Part shown: positions 9,101 to 18,988 of the stretch, one piece after another
Position numbering within the stretch: the stretch's first letter is position 1
Layout: each line of letters opens with the position of its first letter
NCBI GenBank assembly: GCA_037693485.1
Contig: CM075345.1
Coordinates: 118,132,001-118,196,000 of the forward strand
Reading direction: 5' to 3'
Source of the DNA: Kitagawia praeruptora
Lineage: Eukaryota; Streptophyta; Magnoliopsida; Apiales; Apiaceae
DNA length: 64,000 bases
The notes under the pieces: generated by a model
Database searches by the model: none
Told to the model about the DNA's origin: nothing
Seen by the model: the letters and a program-made list of their open reading frames with translations, nothing else
Made by a program: the position numbers and the translations under genes

Positions 9101-11819
9101 TTGCAACCCACTTAGGGTAGGTGACCTCGTAAATCAAGTCTGCGTCCAAGAGTTTGTCAATTTCAATATCAATGGCCCGCTGTCGTTCTGGTGCAAAGTT
9201 TCTTCGTTTCTGTATTTTTGGTGTTTTGTCTGGATCCACATTTAGCTTATGGATTGCCACGGACTCATCTAATCCTGGCATATCCTTTGGACTCCATGCG
9301 AAAACGTCCGCGTATTTTCTCAAGAGGTCAGTGAGACCCTTTTTAAAGATAGAATCCAAACCCGCACCTATACTGACAGTCTTGTTTGTGTCTCCGGGTA
9401 TGATTTCTATTTTCTCTGTCTGTACCGCTGGGGTTATTGGCGGGTTTTCTTCTCTTTTGAGACATTTCATTAGATTGGCATCAATTCTTGGCGGGTCTTC
9501 TGTCAACGGATCATGCCCGTCAATAAATTGTACCTCTTTTCTCCTTTTGTGGTTGGCACGTTGGTTTGCATCGTGCCTCTGTCTTTTTGCTTGTCTCCTG
9601 TTTTGAGCTCTTTCTCTGTTGATATTGCTGGGCTCGGATTTTCCCAAGGTAAGTGCAATGCCGTAGCACCTTTTGGAGGTTTCGAAATCCCCTTTGATTT
9701 CTCCTATCCCATTTGAAGTAGGGAATTTGATTTTGAGATGAGGGGTAGAAGTAACTGCTTTTAACAAGTTCAATGTGGGTCTCCCCAAGATCATGTTGTA
9801 GGAGGAGGCTGTGTTAATGACATAGAATTTGATGATCCTGCAAACTTGTCTGGGAGATTCCCCAAAGTAGACAGGGAGCCGTGCAATGCCTGCTATTGGG
9901 ACGGCGTTATGACCGAACCCGTAAAGCGATGTTTCATCAGGACATGTTTCTAACTTTTCGTCGCTTAGTTTCAGCCTGTCCCAGGTGTGTTGGAAACAAA
10001 TGTCAACAGAGGACCCATTGTCGACCAGAACCCTTTTGACTTCATTCTGAGCAATGCCCAAGGATATGACTAGTGCCTCGGTGTGATTGGGATTGATGCC
10101 TTCATAGTCTGCATCTGTGAAAGTAATGACATTTGGCGGACCCTCAGATATGGCATAGACAGTCTGTTCCTCTCTAGGTGGTGAGACCTGTCCGCCAAAC
10201 ACGGTATGTACTATGTTTTTGTTGTGTCCTTGAGAGGAGGACGGGCCAAGTATTTGCCTGGGCAAGTATTGAGATAAGTTGCCAGCCTTGACTTGTTTTT
10301 CCAGAAAGTACTTGAGAGAAAGGCAGTTATCTGTAAAATGCCCATGTGTTTCATGATAATCGCAGTGCTTGTCCTTGGGCCTGTCATCAGGTGAAGAGTG
10401 CATTGGGGCTGGTGGAAAGTAGAAAGGTTTTCCTTTAATTTCTCTTAAGATGGTTGCTCTTGGGAGAGTAAATTCGGTCCATTTTGGCTCAGGACGCCTA
10501 TCTGGTCTTTGCGGGTTTGAGGGCCCTTGGCGGTCCCTGATTGGTGCTGATGGTTGAGATCTTTGGGCGGGCAGCGGCCCGTGAGTGGTTTGTACTTGAT
10601 GCAAAACGGGTGCTTGCCTTTGGTAAGGCGTGTATCTTTCTCTTTGGAAATATGGTGTGGGAGCGGGTGGAGCCCTAGATTGTTTGAGTACGTTGAGAGA
10701 CTCGATTTCGTTGATGGCTTGAGATGCCAAGTCATATGCCTTTGCCAGAGTGGTGGGTTTAATTTCCATGAGACGGCATACGTATTTCTCGCATTCGTAA
10801 GGGTTGAGACCTCTCCTTAAATGAACCAAAGCCTCTGTTTCATTGACACAGACAACTTTGTTGACGGCTTCCTTGAAACGGTCAATGTAGTTTTGTAAGG
10901 TTTCACCATTACGTTGTGCAACGGTTTCAAGAAACACGGTATGAACTTCGTGCTGTTGGTTTGCTTTGAATTTGTTGAGAAATAATTTCTTAAATTCCAA
11001 CCAAGTATCTATGGATCTGGTGGGTATCCTGCAAAACCATCTTTGGGCGTTGCCGCGGAGAGTTGCAGCGAAGAATCGGCATCGTGTCAAATCATTATAC
11101 TCGTAGTGGAGAGCCAGTTGGTCGAAATAGCTAAGGTGCTCCTCCGGGTCTCCCAGCCCGTCAAAAGAGTTGAAGCTGTGATGTTTGATGTCTTTTTGTC
11201 GTGGCTCGGCCTCTAGCCTTGTTGTGAATGGTGTTCCACCCATATCTTGCTCGCTATTTCCTTCTATTTTATTCTTGAGTTCCAATATGGTCTGTAACAT
11301 TTCCGCGTTTGATGGTTGTGTTACTTCGGGTTGCTTTGAGCGGACAGGAGGTTGCTCTTGGTGCTTGTGTGCTTCATACTCAGCCACTACCTTGTCGTAG
11401 GCGGCTTTTTTGTCAATGATTATCTTTCTCAGGTCTCTATGCCTTCTGTTCTGTTCCCACACTTCAGGGGGATGGTGATTCTTGTTGTGCCTGTCATGCT
11501 TAGTATTTTGAGACGAGCCTAGGCGAGAGAAAGCAGAGTTCGCCTCGCGGGGTTGGCTGTTTGCCTCATCATGATTGTCAAGCGGGTTCACGGGTAGGCT
11601 TGCTTGTTTTGTCAAGGATTTTGGTCCGGCCTGGGGGAGGGTTGCGGCTATTTGCATGATTAAGTCAATTTGTTGTTGGTTACAGCCTGTGAGATTAAGA
11701 CTAAGGATTTGCTCTCGCCCGTCATCTTTGGGCGGGTTCACTGGCGGGTTGACTGGCGGGATGCCAGTTGTATTTCCCTCGTACTCTTGTTCATCTGGGT
11801 GTGGTATTACGGTTTCCAT
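6195..11819 (-). CDS. gag-pol: Element A Gag-Pol polyprotein, Ty3/Gypsy Tat type (1,874 aa)
   Basis: One uninterrupted frame encodes all proteins needed for reverse transcription and integration. Order: retrotransposon Gag domain (about residues 210-380); a Cys/His segment near 485-500; aspartic protease with LVDNGSSVD (D600); reverse transcriptase (about 900-1080) with YVDD at 1020-1023; first RNase H (about 1160-1290); a second, archaeal-type RNase H (about 1305-1430, with VDGSS, NNQAEYEALLAG and SDSQLVV); integrase with HHCC ligands H1528, H1535, C1567, C1570 and catalytic D1598, D1658, E1694 (D,D35E spacing). All catalytic residues are present. I chose the ATG at 11819: it is 115 bp inside the 5' LTR and leads directly into the frame. 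No gag/pol frameshift is needed. Confidence 0.96.
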   Translation of the reverse strand: METVIPHPDEQEYEGNTTGIPPVNPPVNPPKDDGREQILSLNLTGCNQQQIDLIMQIAATLPQAGPKSLTKQASLPVNPLDNHDEANSQPREANSAFSRLGSSQNTKHDRHNKNHHPPEVWEQNRRHRDLRKIIIDKKAAYDKVVAEYEAHKHQEQPPVRSKQPEVTQPSNAEMLQTILELKNKIEGNSEQDMGGTPFTTRLEAEPRQKDIKHHSFNSFDGLGDPEEHLSYFDQLALHYEYNDLTRCRFFAATLRGNAQRWFCRIPTRSIDTWLEFKKLFLNKFKANQQHEVHTVFLETVAQRNGETLQNYIDRFKEAVNKVVCVNETEALVHLRRGLNPYECEKYVCRLMEIKPTTLAKAYDLASQAINEIESLNVLKQSRAPPAPTPYFQRERYTPYQRQAPVLHQVQTTHGPLPAQRSQPSAPIRDRQGPSNPQRPDRRPEPKWTEFTLPRATILREIKGKPFYFPPAPMHSSPDDRPKDKHCDYHETHGHFTDNCLSLKYFLEKQVKAGNLSQYLPRQILGPSSSQGHNKNIVHTVFGGQVSPPREEQTVYAISEGPPNVITFTDADYEGINPNHTEALVISLGIAQNEVKRVLVDNGSSVDICFQHTWDRLKLSDEKLETCPDETSLYGFGHNAVPIAGIARLPVYFGESPRQVCRIIKFYVINTASSYNMILGRPTLNLLKAVTSTPHLKIKFPTSNGIGEIKGDFETSKRCYGIALTLGKSEPSNINRERAQNRRQAKRQRHDANQRANHKRRKEVQFIDGHDPLTEDPPRIDANLMKCLKREENPPITPAVQTEKIEIIPGDTNKTVSIGAGLDSIFKKGLTDLLRKYADVFAWSPKDMPGLDESVAIHKLNVDPDKTPKIQKRRNFAPERQRAIDIEIDKLLDADLIYEVTYPKWVANVVLVKKANGKWRICVDYTDLNAACPKDPYPLPSIDQLIDATAGHLMLSFMDAYSGYNQIKMTPEDREKTAFITHRGVYCYKVMPFGLINAGATFQKTMNRIFSGQLGRNMEVYVDDLIVKSLLTASHLQDLEECFSTLRKHNMKLNPDKCAFVLDAGKFLGFLVSHRGIEANPEKINAIIDMQPPKTLKEIQKLTGRLAALRRFIAKLADRCLPFFDTLKGTTKTNTISWTAECQKAFEDLKTYLSSAPLLAVAAPSEPLSLYLSATDKAVGAVLIKEENGEQKPVYYVSQVLKDAETRYPNVQKFALALVMASRKLRHYFQGRQIRIITDQPLRKILQKPDLSGRLINWAVELGQFDLKYIPRTAIKAQALADFMVECSFVTNKKEAPAKTTTAADGNWQLYVDGSSTNTRCGAGLILTSPDGFQVKQAIQLNFKATNNQAEYEALLAGLALAKNLQVKKITIYSDSQLVVRQTTGDYSTKDSNLSKYQELVQTMLTQFEEYSLEQIDRMDNTVADMLSKLTQGERAEADTVYFEELTIPSTSKLDVMEINPPRDSWMTPYIRYLENGTLPDDRLKAKIVKSQATKYFLQEGTLYKRSFDSPILKCVDEEEALYCIREVHEGICGDHMAGKALAHKILRQGYYWPKMHKECKNFTKRCRQCQLFSNMSRKSPALPAAILSPVPFAIWGIDIMGPFPKAKGDLQYVMVAIDYMTKWAEAKALKHITQDDAIHFVEEQVITRFGIPVILISDNGTQFVGSKFTKFLSDHGIKHKKASVCHPQSNGQVEVTNRIIVRGLEKRLTTSKRKWPYELPNVLWAYRTSPRTSTGESPFKLAFGTEALAPVEIGSPSYRALNFEEEANTQGLKTNLDLLDEVRDAAVEKMTAYKEKTKEFFGKKARIKAYIEGDLVNRATEASDPRHTGKLMPKWEGPYKIIKVLRPGSYKLAYLNGTEVNNTWHGDKLRKYYQ

Positions 11820-11934
11820 TTAATGTTTTTGAAGTGTTTTGATTTGTGTTATGAGCGTGTAAGTAGCTACTGTGTAGGTAGAGCAGGTGGTGGGTTTTTC
11901 TTCAAGAAAAAAGCCCCCTCCTTCTAGCGCCAAA
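11820..11934 (-). promoter_or_regulatory. Leader and primer-binding site of element A
   Basis: Directly inside the 5' LTR, the minus strand reads TTTGGCGCTAGAAGGAGGG. The TGGCGC start (11932 downward) is the type of primer-binding site used by Tat-group Gypsy elements. The rest is the short untranslated leader before the gag ATG. I have not assigned the exact tRNA. Confidence 0.7.
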
Positions 11935-12586
11935 TGATAATCCTCACGGGCGATTAATGGCTTCCGATCACTGTTCCGATCACTGTTCTGGGGGTACTTC
12001 ACCTGAGTTTGGGTATCTGCAAAATAATGCTTGCCCGGGGGTGGTGGCCGTCAAGCACCTCCGGTGTGAGAATCAGTAATCGAAATAATAATAATCGGAA
12101 CGGGTGAAAATGTATCTGTGTGAAGGGAGAGAATGAGTAGTAAGTTTTGTGCTATTGAAATTGTATATATCTCACCTTGTGTGTAGAATGGGGGTATTTA
12201 TAGGCTAGGTCTTCTAATAACTGTTCACCCACTTGGTGACCCACTTGTTATGCTGTTAAAGCTACAGTGAGCCACTATTGGAACAGTGATTAGTGTCCCT
12301 TTCCCACATACCTCGATTCTAGCACAGCCGCTTTTGCTATAGTTTGAATGCTTTTGTGTCCCCTTAGTTGCCTTTATGGTCCCCTGCCTTAGTGAGCAAG
12401 GTAACAAGATATTTTACAAATGTATTTATGTGAAGATATTTGTTTGTCAAGTGGATCGTTTTAGTAAAGATAATATGAAATGACACATGTGTAATTAATG
12501 AGTATTTGTTACAGGTGGATGTGCAATAGCGGACAGCGGGTTGATACAGCGGGTGCCCGCTGTAAGCTTACAACGGGTACCTATCA
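11935..12586 (-). repeat. 5' LTR of element A
   Basis: This copy is 652 bp and pairs with 744-1395 (7 differences). A TATAAATA box lies on the minus strand at 12202-12195 and should drive the element's genomic RNA. The target duplication CTACT follows at 12587-12591. Confidence 0.95.
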
Positions 12587-12591
12587 CTACT

Positions 12592-13231
12592 TATTTTAAG
12601 ATACCCCAAACATACACAATATAAAAATAATTTTGCATCTATACAACAATGAAAGATTGAAAGTTGCTAAGTGTCCCTTCACAGTTCACACACTTGCGGG
12701 CCGAGCGTCTTGCCGCGTAAAAGAAATAATTATAATTTGTAATTATAGCACTATTGCTCCGTCACCATCATAAAAAAATATCATGAATTGTCTTTTTGTA
12801 GGGAGTAGCCTAAATTGTACTCTATGGAACAATTCGAAATTATCATGACAATTTGCCTTAAAATGGTTTGCTAATAACTCTTATCATGACAATTTGCCTT
12901 AAAATGGTTTGCTAATAACTCTACACTACACTACACTAGAGTAGTGGCTTGTAGTGGCGTGCTAAGCCTGTAAGCCATGTGTGGTCTTAGGTTGTGTTCC
13001 CAAATTTAATAAAGAAAATAAAAAAATGTAAAATGATTCATTTTCTTTTTTTTTCAAATTTTTTAAAAAATGGGAAGAAAATTTTGGAGACAAATACAAA
13101 GAGAACTATATTCCTAATTTTTAGCTTTCTTTTCTTCTCTTTCCAAAAAAATCATTTTGGAACAAGTTGTGAAAATTATTCTTTATCATTCTTTTCTTTT
13201 CTTTTCAAATTATGTTTCTGGAACACAGTGT
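12592..13231. other. Intergenic DNA with a 41-bp tandem duplication
   Basis: No gene is recognisable. A 41-bp unit beginning TATCATGACAATTTGCC is duplicated head to tail (12841-12881 and 12882-12922) and is followed by an ACACT run. The part after 13000 is T/A-rich. Confidence 0.6.
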
Positions 13232-13885
13232 TAGTGATGTTCAAAAATTCCTAAATTTGAAATTCGATTTGATTCATAAAAAATTTGAAAAGTTCGATTT
13301 GAAAAAAAATCGGTATGGTTTGATTCAGTCCGAGAATTTAAGATGAGTTTCTTATTTTTCATCAAATCTGATCCGACTCGATAAGTGTGATGAAAAATCC
13401 AAGATTTTGAAAAACCCGGATACAACTCGGGCTTTTAAAAAAACCGAAAAAAACCCATTTCGACCCGGATTAAAACCCGGGCTTTTCAAGAAATTTGAAT
13501 AAAAATTTGATTTTTCATTGATATAATCTAAAAATACACACTATTTTTTAATAAATTTAAAAAATATTAAACTTAGCAATATACGAGTTGTGAAGCATCA
13601 GAAGGTTAAGAAGAATCAACAATATATAGAATAAATCATTCTTTCAAGAAAACTTTTTGGCGATAAAAGATGTGCTTCCGGAAATGATCATATACGAAGG
13701 CTTAAATCATAACGTAAATTATGAGTAAAATGTTTTAAAGGTATTGTGATATTTTATGATAAAATAAGTATTATGTTATTAATTTTTTAATATTAGATTT
13801 CGTGGTGTCTCTTATGTATTCTAAATTCTAAAAATTTAGGGGTGTAGTTTTTTAGAATTTGTTTCTTTTGTAAAAATTTTCTTTT

Positions 13886-13956
<71 letters not shown>
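13886..13956. repeat. Compound TA/TG microsatellite
   Basis: A (TA)n run at about 13894-13926 passes directly into (TG)n at about 13926-13954. It forms the left border of the first TA-associated MITE. Confidence 0.95.
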
Positions 13957-13957
<1 letters not shown>

Positions 13958-14284
13958 GTATTTTGTTCAAATACAAGCTACAAACCAACACTAAATATTT
14001 TATATTTCATTTATTCTAAGGGCCCTGTCAGGGACACCTTCACAAAAAATGTCATAAATTAAGTGACCAATACTCAGCAAAAAAAAAAAAAAAATGTTCA
14101 CTGCTGACGTCACTGCCACGTCAGTAGTAAACATTATTTTATTTTTTTTGAATAGAGGGTAGATAATAATATATTTTTTTATTGGGGTACCCCTTATTTA
14201 GTTATTAGATTAGCTTGAAATGTTAGATTGGAATTTGGTTTGTAATTTGTAGTTAATTTTGGTTTGTAGTTGAGCAGGATTCTA
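13957..14284. mobile_element. Foldback MITE M1 in TA microsatellite
   Basis: The ends are imperfect inverted copies: the left runs TAGTATTTTGTTCAAATACA, and the right, inverted, runs TAGAATCCTGCTCAACTACA. Internal to each end is a GGCCC/GGGGTACCCC block. The centre (about 14095-14135) is a palindrome with TGACGTCA (14105-14112) and CCACGTCAG. It is bordered by TG/TA repeats on the left and (TA)n on the right. It has no coding capacity. Confidence 0.65.
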
Positions 14285-14295
14285 TATATATATAT

Positions 14296-14669
14296 AGGCC
14301 TTTGCTCCATACAGAACACTCTTATATAACAAACAACAAAGAACACCTTAGATCTATTAGATCCTTTGGCCCCGCCAGGGGCACCCAATACAAAAAGGTG
14401 TTATTTTTTTACCCTCTATCAAGCCAGCAAAAAAAACAAAAAAAAAAAAAAAAAATTTACTGTTCATGATGACGTCACTGATGACGTCATCGTCATGAAC
14501 AGTAATTTTTAATTTTTTTTGTTTTTTTTTTTTGAGATGATGGATGGATAGAGGGTAAAAAAAAAGAACTTTTTGTATTGGATGGCCCCGCCAGGGGCAA
14601 TGGATCTATTAGATATGAGGTGTTCTTTATTGTTTGTTATATAAGGTGTTTACTATGGAGTCCAACCCA
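14296..14669. mobile_element. Foldback MITE M2 in TA microsatellite
   Basis: Long inverted ends (about 150 bp each) share TATATAACAAACAA(C/T)AAAG and GGCCCCGCCAGGGGCA. The centre (about 14458-14505) is an almost perfect palindrome with two TGACGTCA sites (14470-14477 and 14482-14489). (TA)n flanks both sides. A relative of its end appears at 63934-64000. Insertion inside TA microsatellites recalls the Micron MITEs described in rice, though the sequences need comparison. Confidence 0.75.
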
Positions 14670-14688
14670 TATATATATATATATATAT

Positions 14689-15042
14689 AGGGTCTTGTTC
14701 TAATAGAAACTAAATTAGAATAGAAACTAGAAACTAAACATAAATTAAATATTTCAAGCTAATCTAATGACCAAATTAGGGGTACCCCAATACAAAAAGT
14801 TCATAATATTCTTGGATCCATCCAGAAAAAAAAAAATTACTGTTCACTGCTGACGTGGCAGTGACGTCAGCGTGAACAGTAATTTTTTTTTTTTTTTTTT
14901 TTTGGCTGAATGGAGCCAATAATTTTAAACACTTTTTGTGAAGGTGCCCCTGGCGGGGCCATTAGAATGAATGAAATATAATTTATTTAGTGTTGGTTTC
15001 TAGTTTCTATTCTAAGATTGGTTTCTATTTGACCACTAGCCT
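14689..15042. mobile_element. Foldback MITE M3 in TA microsatellite
   Basis: The left end TAGGGTCTTGTTCTAATAGA is matched by an inverted right end TAGGCTAGTGGTCAAATAGA. Both continue through TAGAATAGAAACTAGAAAC. GGGGCACC/GGGGTACCCC blocks flank a palindromic centre (about 14837-14882) with TGACGTGGCA and TGACGTCA (14862-14869). (TA)n borders both sides. Confidence 0.75.
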
Positions 15043-15283
15043 ATATATATATATATATATATATATTAATTTTGCACAAAAATTACATACATATAAATTT
15101 CAAAAAGGTCCGAATAAAAGTCCGGACCGCTTGGCCAGATCAAAACCAACCCGAAGATCTAAAATGAGCCTCATGTTTTAGATAAAGTTCGATTATCCGA
15201 TCTGATTTTTAAAACAAGTCAAACGACCCGATATGATCCGATTCTTAAAAGACCTGGTTTTTTTAAAACCCATTGCATCTCCA

Positions 15284-15648
15284 TGTGGTCTCAATGCATG
15301 GGGGAATTCCGTTCACTAAGCCAATTAAAATAATATTTTGAGGTCTTCAAAATTCAAAGAATTTAAATTTTAGTAATTTGTGATTGAAAAAGCTATGATA
15401 ATAGTGTTGTTATATTAAATAGTCAGAAAACATTTCTAACTTTTGATAAGTCAAGTACTATTATTGAAATAAAAAAATTAGAATTTTTTTTCAAATTATA
15501 CGAATTTTAGTATTGAATGGTTGAAAAAGGGTTTCGATTTATATTTGATTTGAGGCCCCTACTGTGATGGGATCGGCTCTCCTTATGCATGTTAAATATT
15601 TCCTTTTCAATACTCTCAACCCATTGGTTTGTACTGCATTATAAATTA
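15284..15648. other. Intergenic flank of element B
   Basis: This AT-rich DNA contains no gene, RNA or repeat that I can recognise. It ends at the CAAAC target site of element B (15649-15653). Confidence 0.6.
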
Positions 15649-15653
15649 CAAAC

Positions 15654-16037
15654 TGTTAGAGGGGCCCGTATAATATGTAAATGGGCTTCTAGCCGTTAGG
15701 CCCAAACCCTATTAATCCAGACGAAGACAGTGAAACGTAACTGTCGACCGTTGTAACGCTCCCTCCATAATTGAGAATCAAGAGGCCATCAATGGGATTA
15801 CCCCTGAAAGCAGTATAAATAGACAACAATTATCAGGTGATAAAAACACAATCATACACACTACAAAATAGACTGGTTTACATACGCTTTACGTTCCCAT
15901 TATTTTTTTACTGATTCTCACACCGGAGGTGAATCGGGGGGCCATTCCCTCGCATTCTTCTCCTTGCAGGAGCTTCTGAAACGTGTTCTTGGCATACCAG
16001 ATTCGGGCGTAGACGAGGCATAAATCGAGCTCCAACA
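15654..16037 (+). repeat. 5' LTR of element B
   Basis: The LTR starts TGTTAGAGGGG and ends GCTCCAACA. A TATAAATA box lies at 15814-15821. It lacks the 6-bp TTTACG duplication present in the 3' copy (62473-62862). Confidence 0.93.
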
Positions 16038-16058
16038 TTTGGCGCCCTCTGTGGGAAC
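16038..16058 (+). promoter_or_regulatory. Primer-binding site of element B
   Basis: TTTGGCGCCCTCTGTGGGAA follows the 5' LTR directly. A TGGCGCC start is usual for Tat-group Gypsy elements. The gag ATG follows at 16081. Confidence 0.75.
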
Positions 16059-16080
16059 GTATAAGCTTTTTTCGTAAACC

Positions 16081-16329
16081 ATGTCACCTGAAGATCCTGA
16101 AGATCTCAACCGCACAACAGAAACAAACCTCGAAGAACTAAGGCAACTGAATGAAAAAGGAAAAGCTTCTGAAGTAGAGGGGTCCCAGCAGGCTCAGAGA
16201 AAGGCTCTACAAAAGAAGGCGGATGAGCTAAGGCTGCAGGCTATCAAGCTCAGACGTGAGGAGATTGAATTAGAGGAAAGGCTGGCACGAGAATCCCTCC
16301 GGGCTGAAGAGGAAATTCCTGAAGATGAG
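16081..16329 (+). pseudogene. gag-pol: Element B gag-pol, 5' part (first 83 codons)
   Basis: This is the charged, helical N-terminus of Gag (runs of Glu, Lys and Arg). The frame is open until element C interrupts it after exactly 83 codons. The target duplication ATGAG occupies 16325-16329 and is repeated at 36081-36085. Reading resumes in the same frame at 36086, so the insertion itself, not decay, splits the gene here. Confidence 0.85.
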
Positions 16330-18226
16330 TGTAACACCCCCAAATCCCCTACAGGAATCCAGGTCGTCACATCTCTTGCGGAATATTCGATCACCTGCTC
16401 AGAATATAATCTACAATAATATTCATAATACACACCATCTTTTACTCCACGGGTTATAGTCTTAGAACAAGCACTCAATAGTTCCAAAATATATTACCTC
16501 TCAATTTCACTTCCCAGAATCTCTAAAATACTATTACAACTCCAAAATGCTAGATAATAAACATTATACAAATACCTTCCCAGACTGCACCCTCCTCAGA
16601 AGCTATAAAATTAACACGCTGAATCAATTGACTTCTCTTTTCCTTAATCACGGTTCGGCATACTAGAGCCAGCACTGTTCGCCTCTGTTTTATAATATTT
16701 AAATAGCAAGTATGAGCAAAAGAATGCCCAGCAAGTATATATAGATATCATATAATACAACAAAAACTCGACCAAAATATGATTTTTACCACGCTATAAT
16801 ATATATTTTTGGAAAGAGATCAACTCGGAAATTTTTATAACTCTTGAAATACTACTCATATTAAAGAATAAATATATCTCAATAACTTCTCAAAATACTA
16901 CTCATATGAAAGAATAAATATATCCTAATAACTTCTCAAAATACTACTTGAATGAAAGAATAAATATATATTAATAACTTCTCAAAATACTACTCATATG
17001 AAAGAATAAATACATCTCAATAACTTCTCAAAATACTCCTCATATAACTCAAAAATACTCCTCAGAACTGCTCAATTGATTTGAATAAATAAAATTTACC
17101 AACTGCTCAGATCAACCCCCTAGTTAACAGAACCACAAAGGCATCTGTTAACCGTTAGGATGTCAAAGATTGGATTTCTGCTCATAACGCCTTCTCAAGT
17201 AATGGATGATCAATCCATTGCCACTTCTCAATTCTATCGATAGAAAGGATGGTCGACGTCTCGAACCACCCAAATAAAACTTCTTAGAAGGATGAGCCGT
17301 CTTTCTCGGCCCTGCACCCTTTATATGTAACCGTTTGGGCCGGTGCGTTACTCCGGTCACTTTTGCTTTTAGAAGCAATAAATCACACTTACTTTATATT
17401 CATATAAATATATATAACCCCCCTCTTAAATATAAATATTTTGTAGTATGAAAATATAATTAAATATATCTTTATCATCTCTTTTACGAATACGAATGAA
17501 GTATTTCAATAAAAGTCCCAACAATATGGACAAACTCATGAAATAAATTTCAACACCTCATATAATAATTTCAACATCTCGTATAATAATATCAACACCT
17601 CGTATAATAATATCAACACCATGTATAATAATATATATGTATGATGTAGATTGCATGAATAAAATCTGATATAAACCACTAGAAAGAATCTTGATTTTTG
17701 TATAGCGAAAACTTAATCAGCATATTTAAAAAATATAAATACTCCGAACGATGGAGTACGAATTAGTAAACTTGCAATTATGGATTTAAATCTATTCAAC
17801 ACATTTCATATATTGAAAAATACAGATACTCTGAACGATAGAGTATACATAAATAAACTTGCCTGGTTCTGCGGTACGATACTCCAACTTGCTCTACGTC
17901 TTTGGTTCTCCGGCATTTCACCTTCTCGGGCCTAGTTCAGCTATTATTTAACTAAACTTCTGATCACCTTTCAATCAACTTCTATTCACCGCTATATAGT
18001 ACCTATGCATATCTACAACTTTCATTCTTTAAGTTTTTCCAAACGAGCCTCCTAACTTATCCGAAATCCTACCCCAAAATGGTTCCTCGAATTATTTCCT
18101 TATTAACCCACTATGATCCGTCATTTTAATAATTCCAAACTCAACATTTTTACACGAAACCTTTTTCATTTTTAAACCTCGCAAATAATTGAACACTAAT
18201 TCCAGATTTTAGTCTCTAAAATAATC
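16330..18226 (-). repeat. Element C 3' LTR, first part
   Basis: It matches 31939 onward. It holds a tandem repeat of about 50 bp (16845-17060, about four units with AATAACTTCTCAAAATACTA) and a 22-bp repeat (17546-17640, CAACACCTCGTATAATAATA type). Element D entered at TAATC (18222-18226). Small frames here, such as 17163-17378 on the minus strand, are present in both LTR copies only because the LTRs are copies. Confidence 0.9.
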
Positions 18227-18833
18227 TGTTAGGTCGAATACACAATATATAATCAAGTACCGTATGAGTAAATAACAAGAACACGCGTTTTAACTCTTAA
18301 AACTGTTTGGAATTAATAATTCCTCTCTCAGTGATGTAAAATATCACAGAGAGCTGCTTAGGTTACAAGAATGATATTCGTTCACGATAGATACCCTTCT
18401 AGGGTTAACCTAACTGTATTTATAAGATATACAGCTACGTACAATCGTTAATTGATTCTCCTAAAATTAATCTATACAATTGATATCAATTACGATTGCT
18501 ACACGTCTTCTAAGTCAACGCAATCTCTTTGACAGCTATCCAATCTTCAAAGATATTGCTTCCATATTAATATTAAATTAATCTTCAAACTCTGTTGACT
18601 TGTAGACGCTCCCAGTAGACAGACTTTAGCAAACTCTGTTCTCTCCAAGCTAACAGTGTTTGCGCTTCCATGTGTTCAGCTAACAGTGTTTACGCTTTCC
18701 TTTGTCAGCGTTTGCGCTTCCAGCTATCAGCGTATACTCAAACTCTGTTACAACTGCTTTCAATATCAAGTTAAACTCTCTTTACCTGTAACACTTAAAC
18801 ACTGACATTAAATCACATCAATTATATCTAACA
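18227..18833 (-). repeat. 3' LTR of element D
   Basis: It starts TGTTAGGTCG and ends ATCTAACA. It contains loosely repeated CTAACAGTGTTTGCGCTTCC-like segments at about 18650-18735. It is matched by 28509-29115 with three differences. Confidence 0.95.
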
Positions 18834-18988
18834 ATCTCCCCCAACTTGTTCATTAGAAAAATGTACAAGTTCACAGTAATTGATGATGTCAAAACTAACA
18901 AATAAAAACACAGTGTTTAACATATAATCAGAGTTTAAACTTGACTTAGCAAAATTTACAGAAAATTCGAATTACTTACAAATTCTGT
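18834..18988 (-). promoter_or_regulatory. Polypurine tract and 3' untranslated end of element D
   Basis: On the minus strand AAGTTGGGGGAGATT (18848-18834) lies next to the 3' LTR, in the expected polypurine tract position. The remaining bases up to the env-like stop at 18989 are non-coding. Confidence 0.8.

Larger units (their letters stand above)
744..12586 (-). mobile_element. Element A: complete Ty3/Gypsy Tat-lineage LTR retrotransposon
   Basis: The element is 11,843 bp, bounded by 652-bp direct LTRs (744-1395 and 11935-12586) and a perfect 5-bp target duplication CTACT (739-743 and 12587-12591). Read on the minus strand the order is LTR, primer-binding site, open gag-pol, a 48-bp minisatellite, two antisense genes, polypurine tract, LTR. 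The second, archaeal-type RNase H behind the usual one and the antisense genes place it in the Tat/Ogre/Retand group. The two LTRs differ at 7 positions by eye (about 1.1%), which suggests insertion a few hundred thousand years ago at commonly used plant rates. It appears coding-competent. Confidence 0.96.
13232..15283. mobile_element. Possible degenerate hAT-like element interrupted by MITEs
   Basis: At the left, TAGTGATGTTCAAAAATTC (13232) is followed by Gly/Arg-coding motif DNA with ACCCGG and GATCCGACTCG runs (to about 13490). At the right, similar ACCCGA/GATCCGA motif DNA (15100-15270) ends with GCATCTCCA (15275-15283), whose reverse complement TGGAGATGC resembles the left end. I see no convincing 8-bp target duplication, so this is tentative. 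The core contains an AT-rich stretch, a microsatellite and three foldback MITEs. Confidence 0.3.

Noticed and set aside
7846..11823. Plus-strand frames opposite gag-pol of element A (up to 150 aa)
   Set aside because: They are shadows of the 1,874-aa minus-strand frame. Unlike the 1833-5181 genes they have no splice structure or promoter.
17163..17378. 71-aa basic frame in the LTR of C (copy at 32772-32987)
   Set aside because: It is conserved only as an LTR twin, with no recognisable family.
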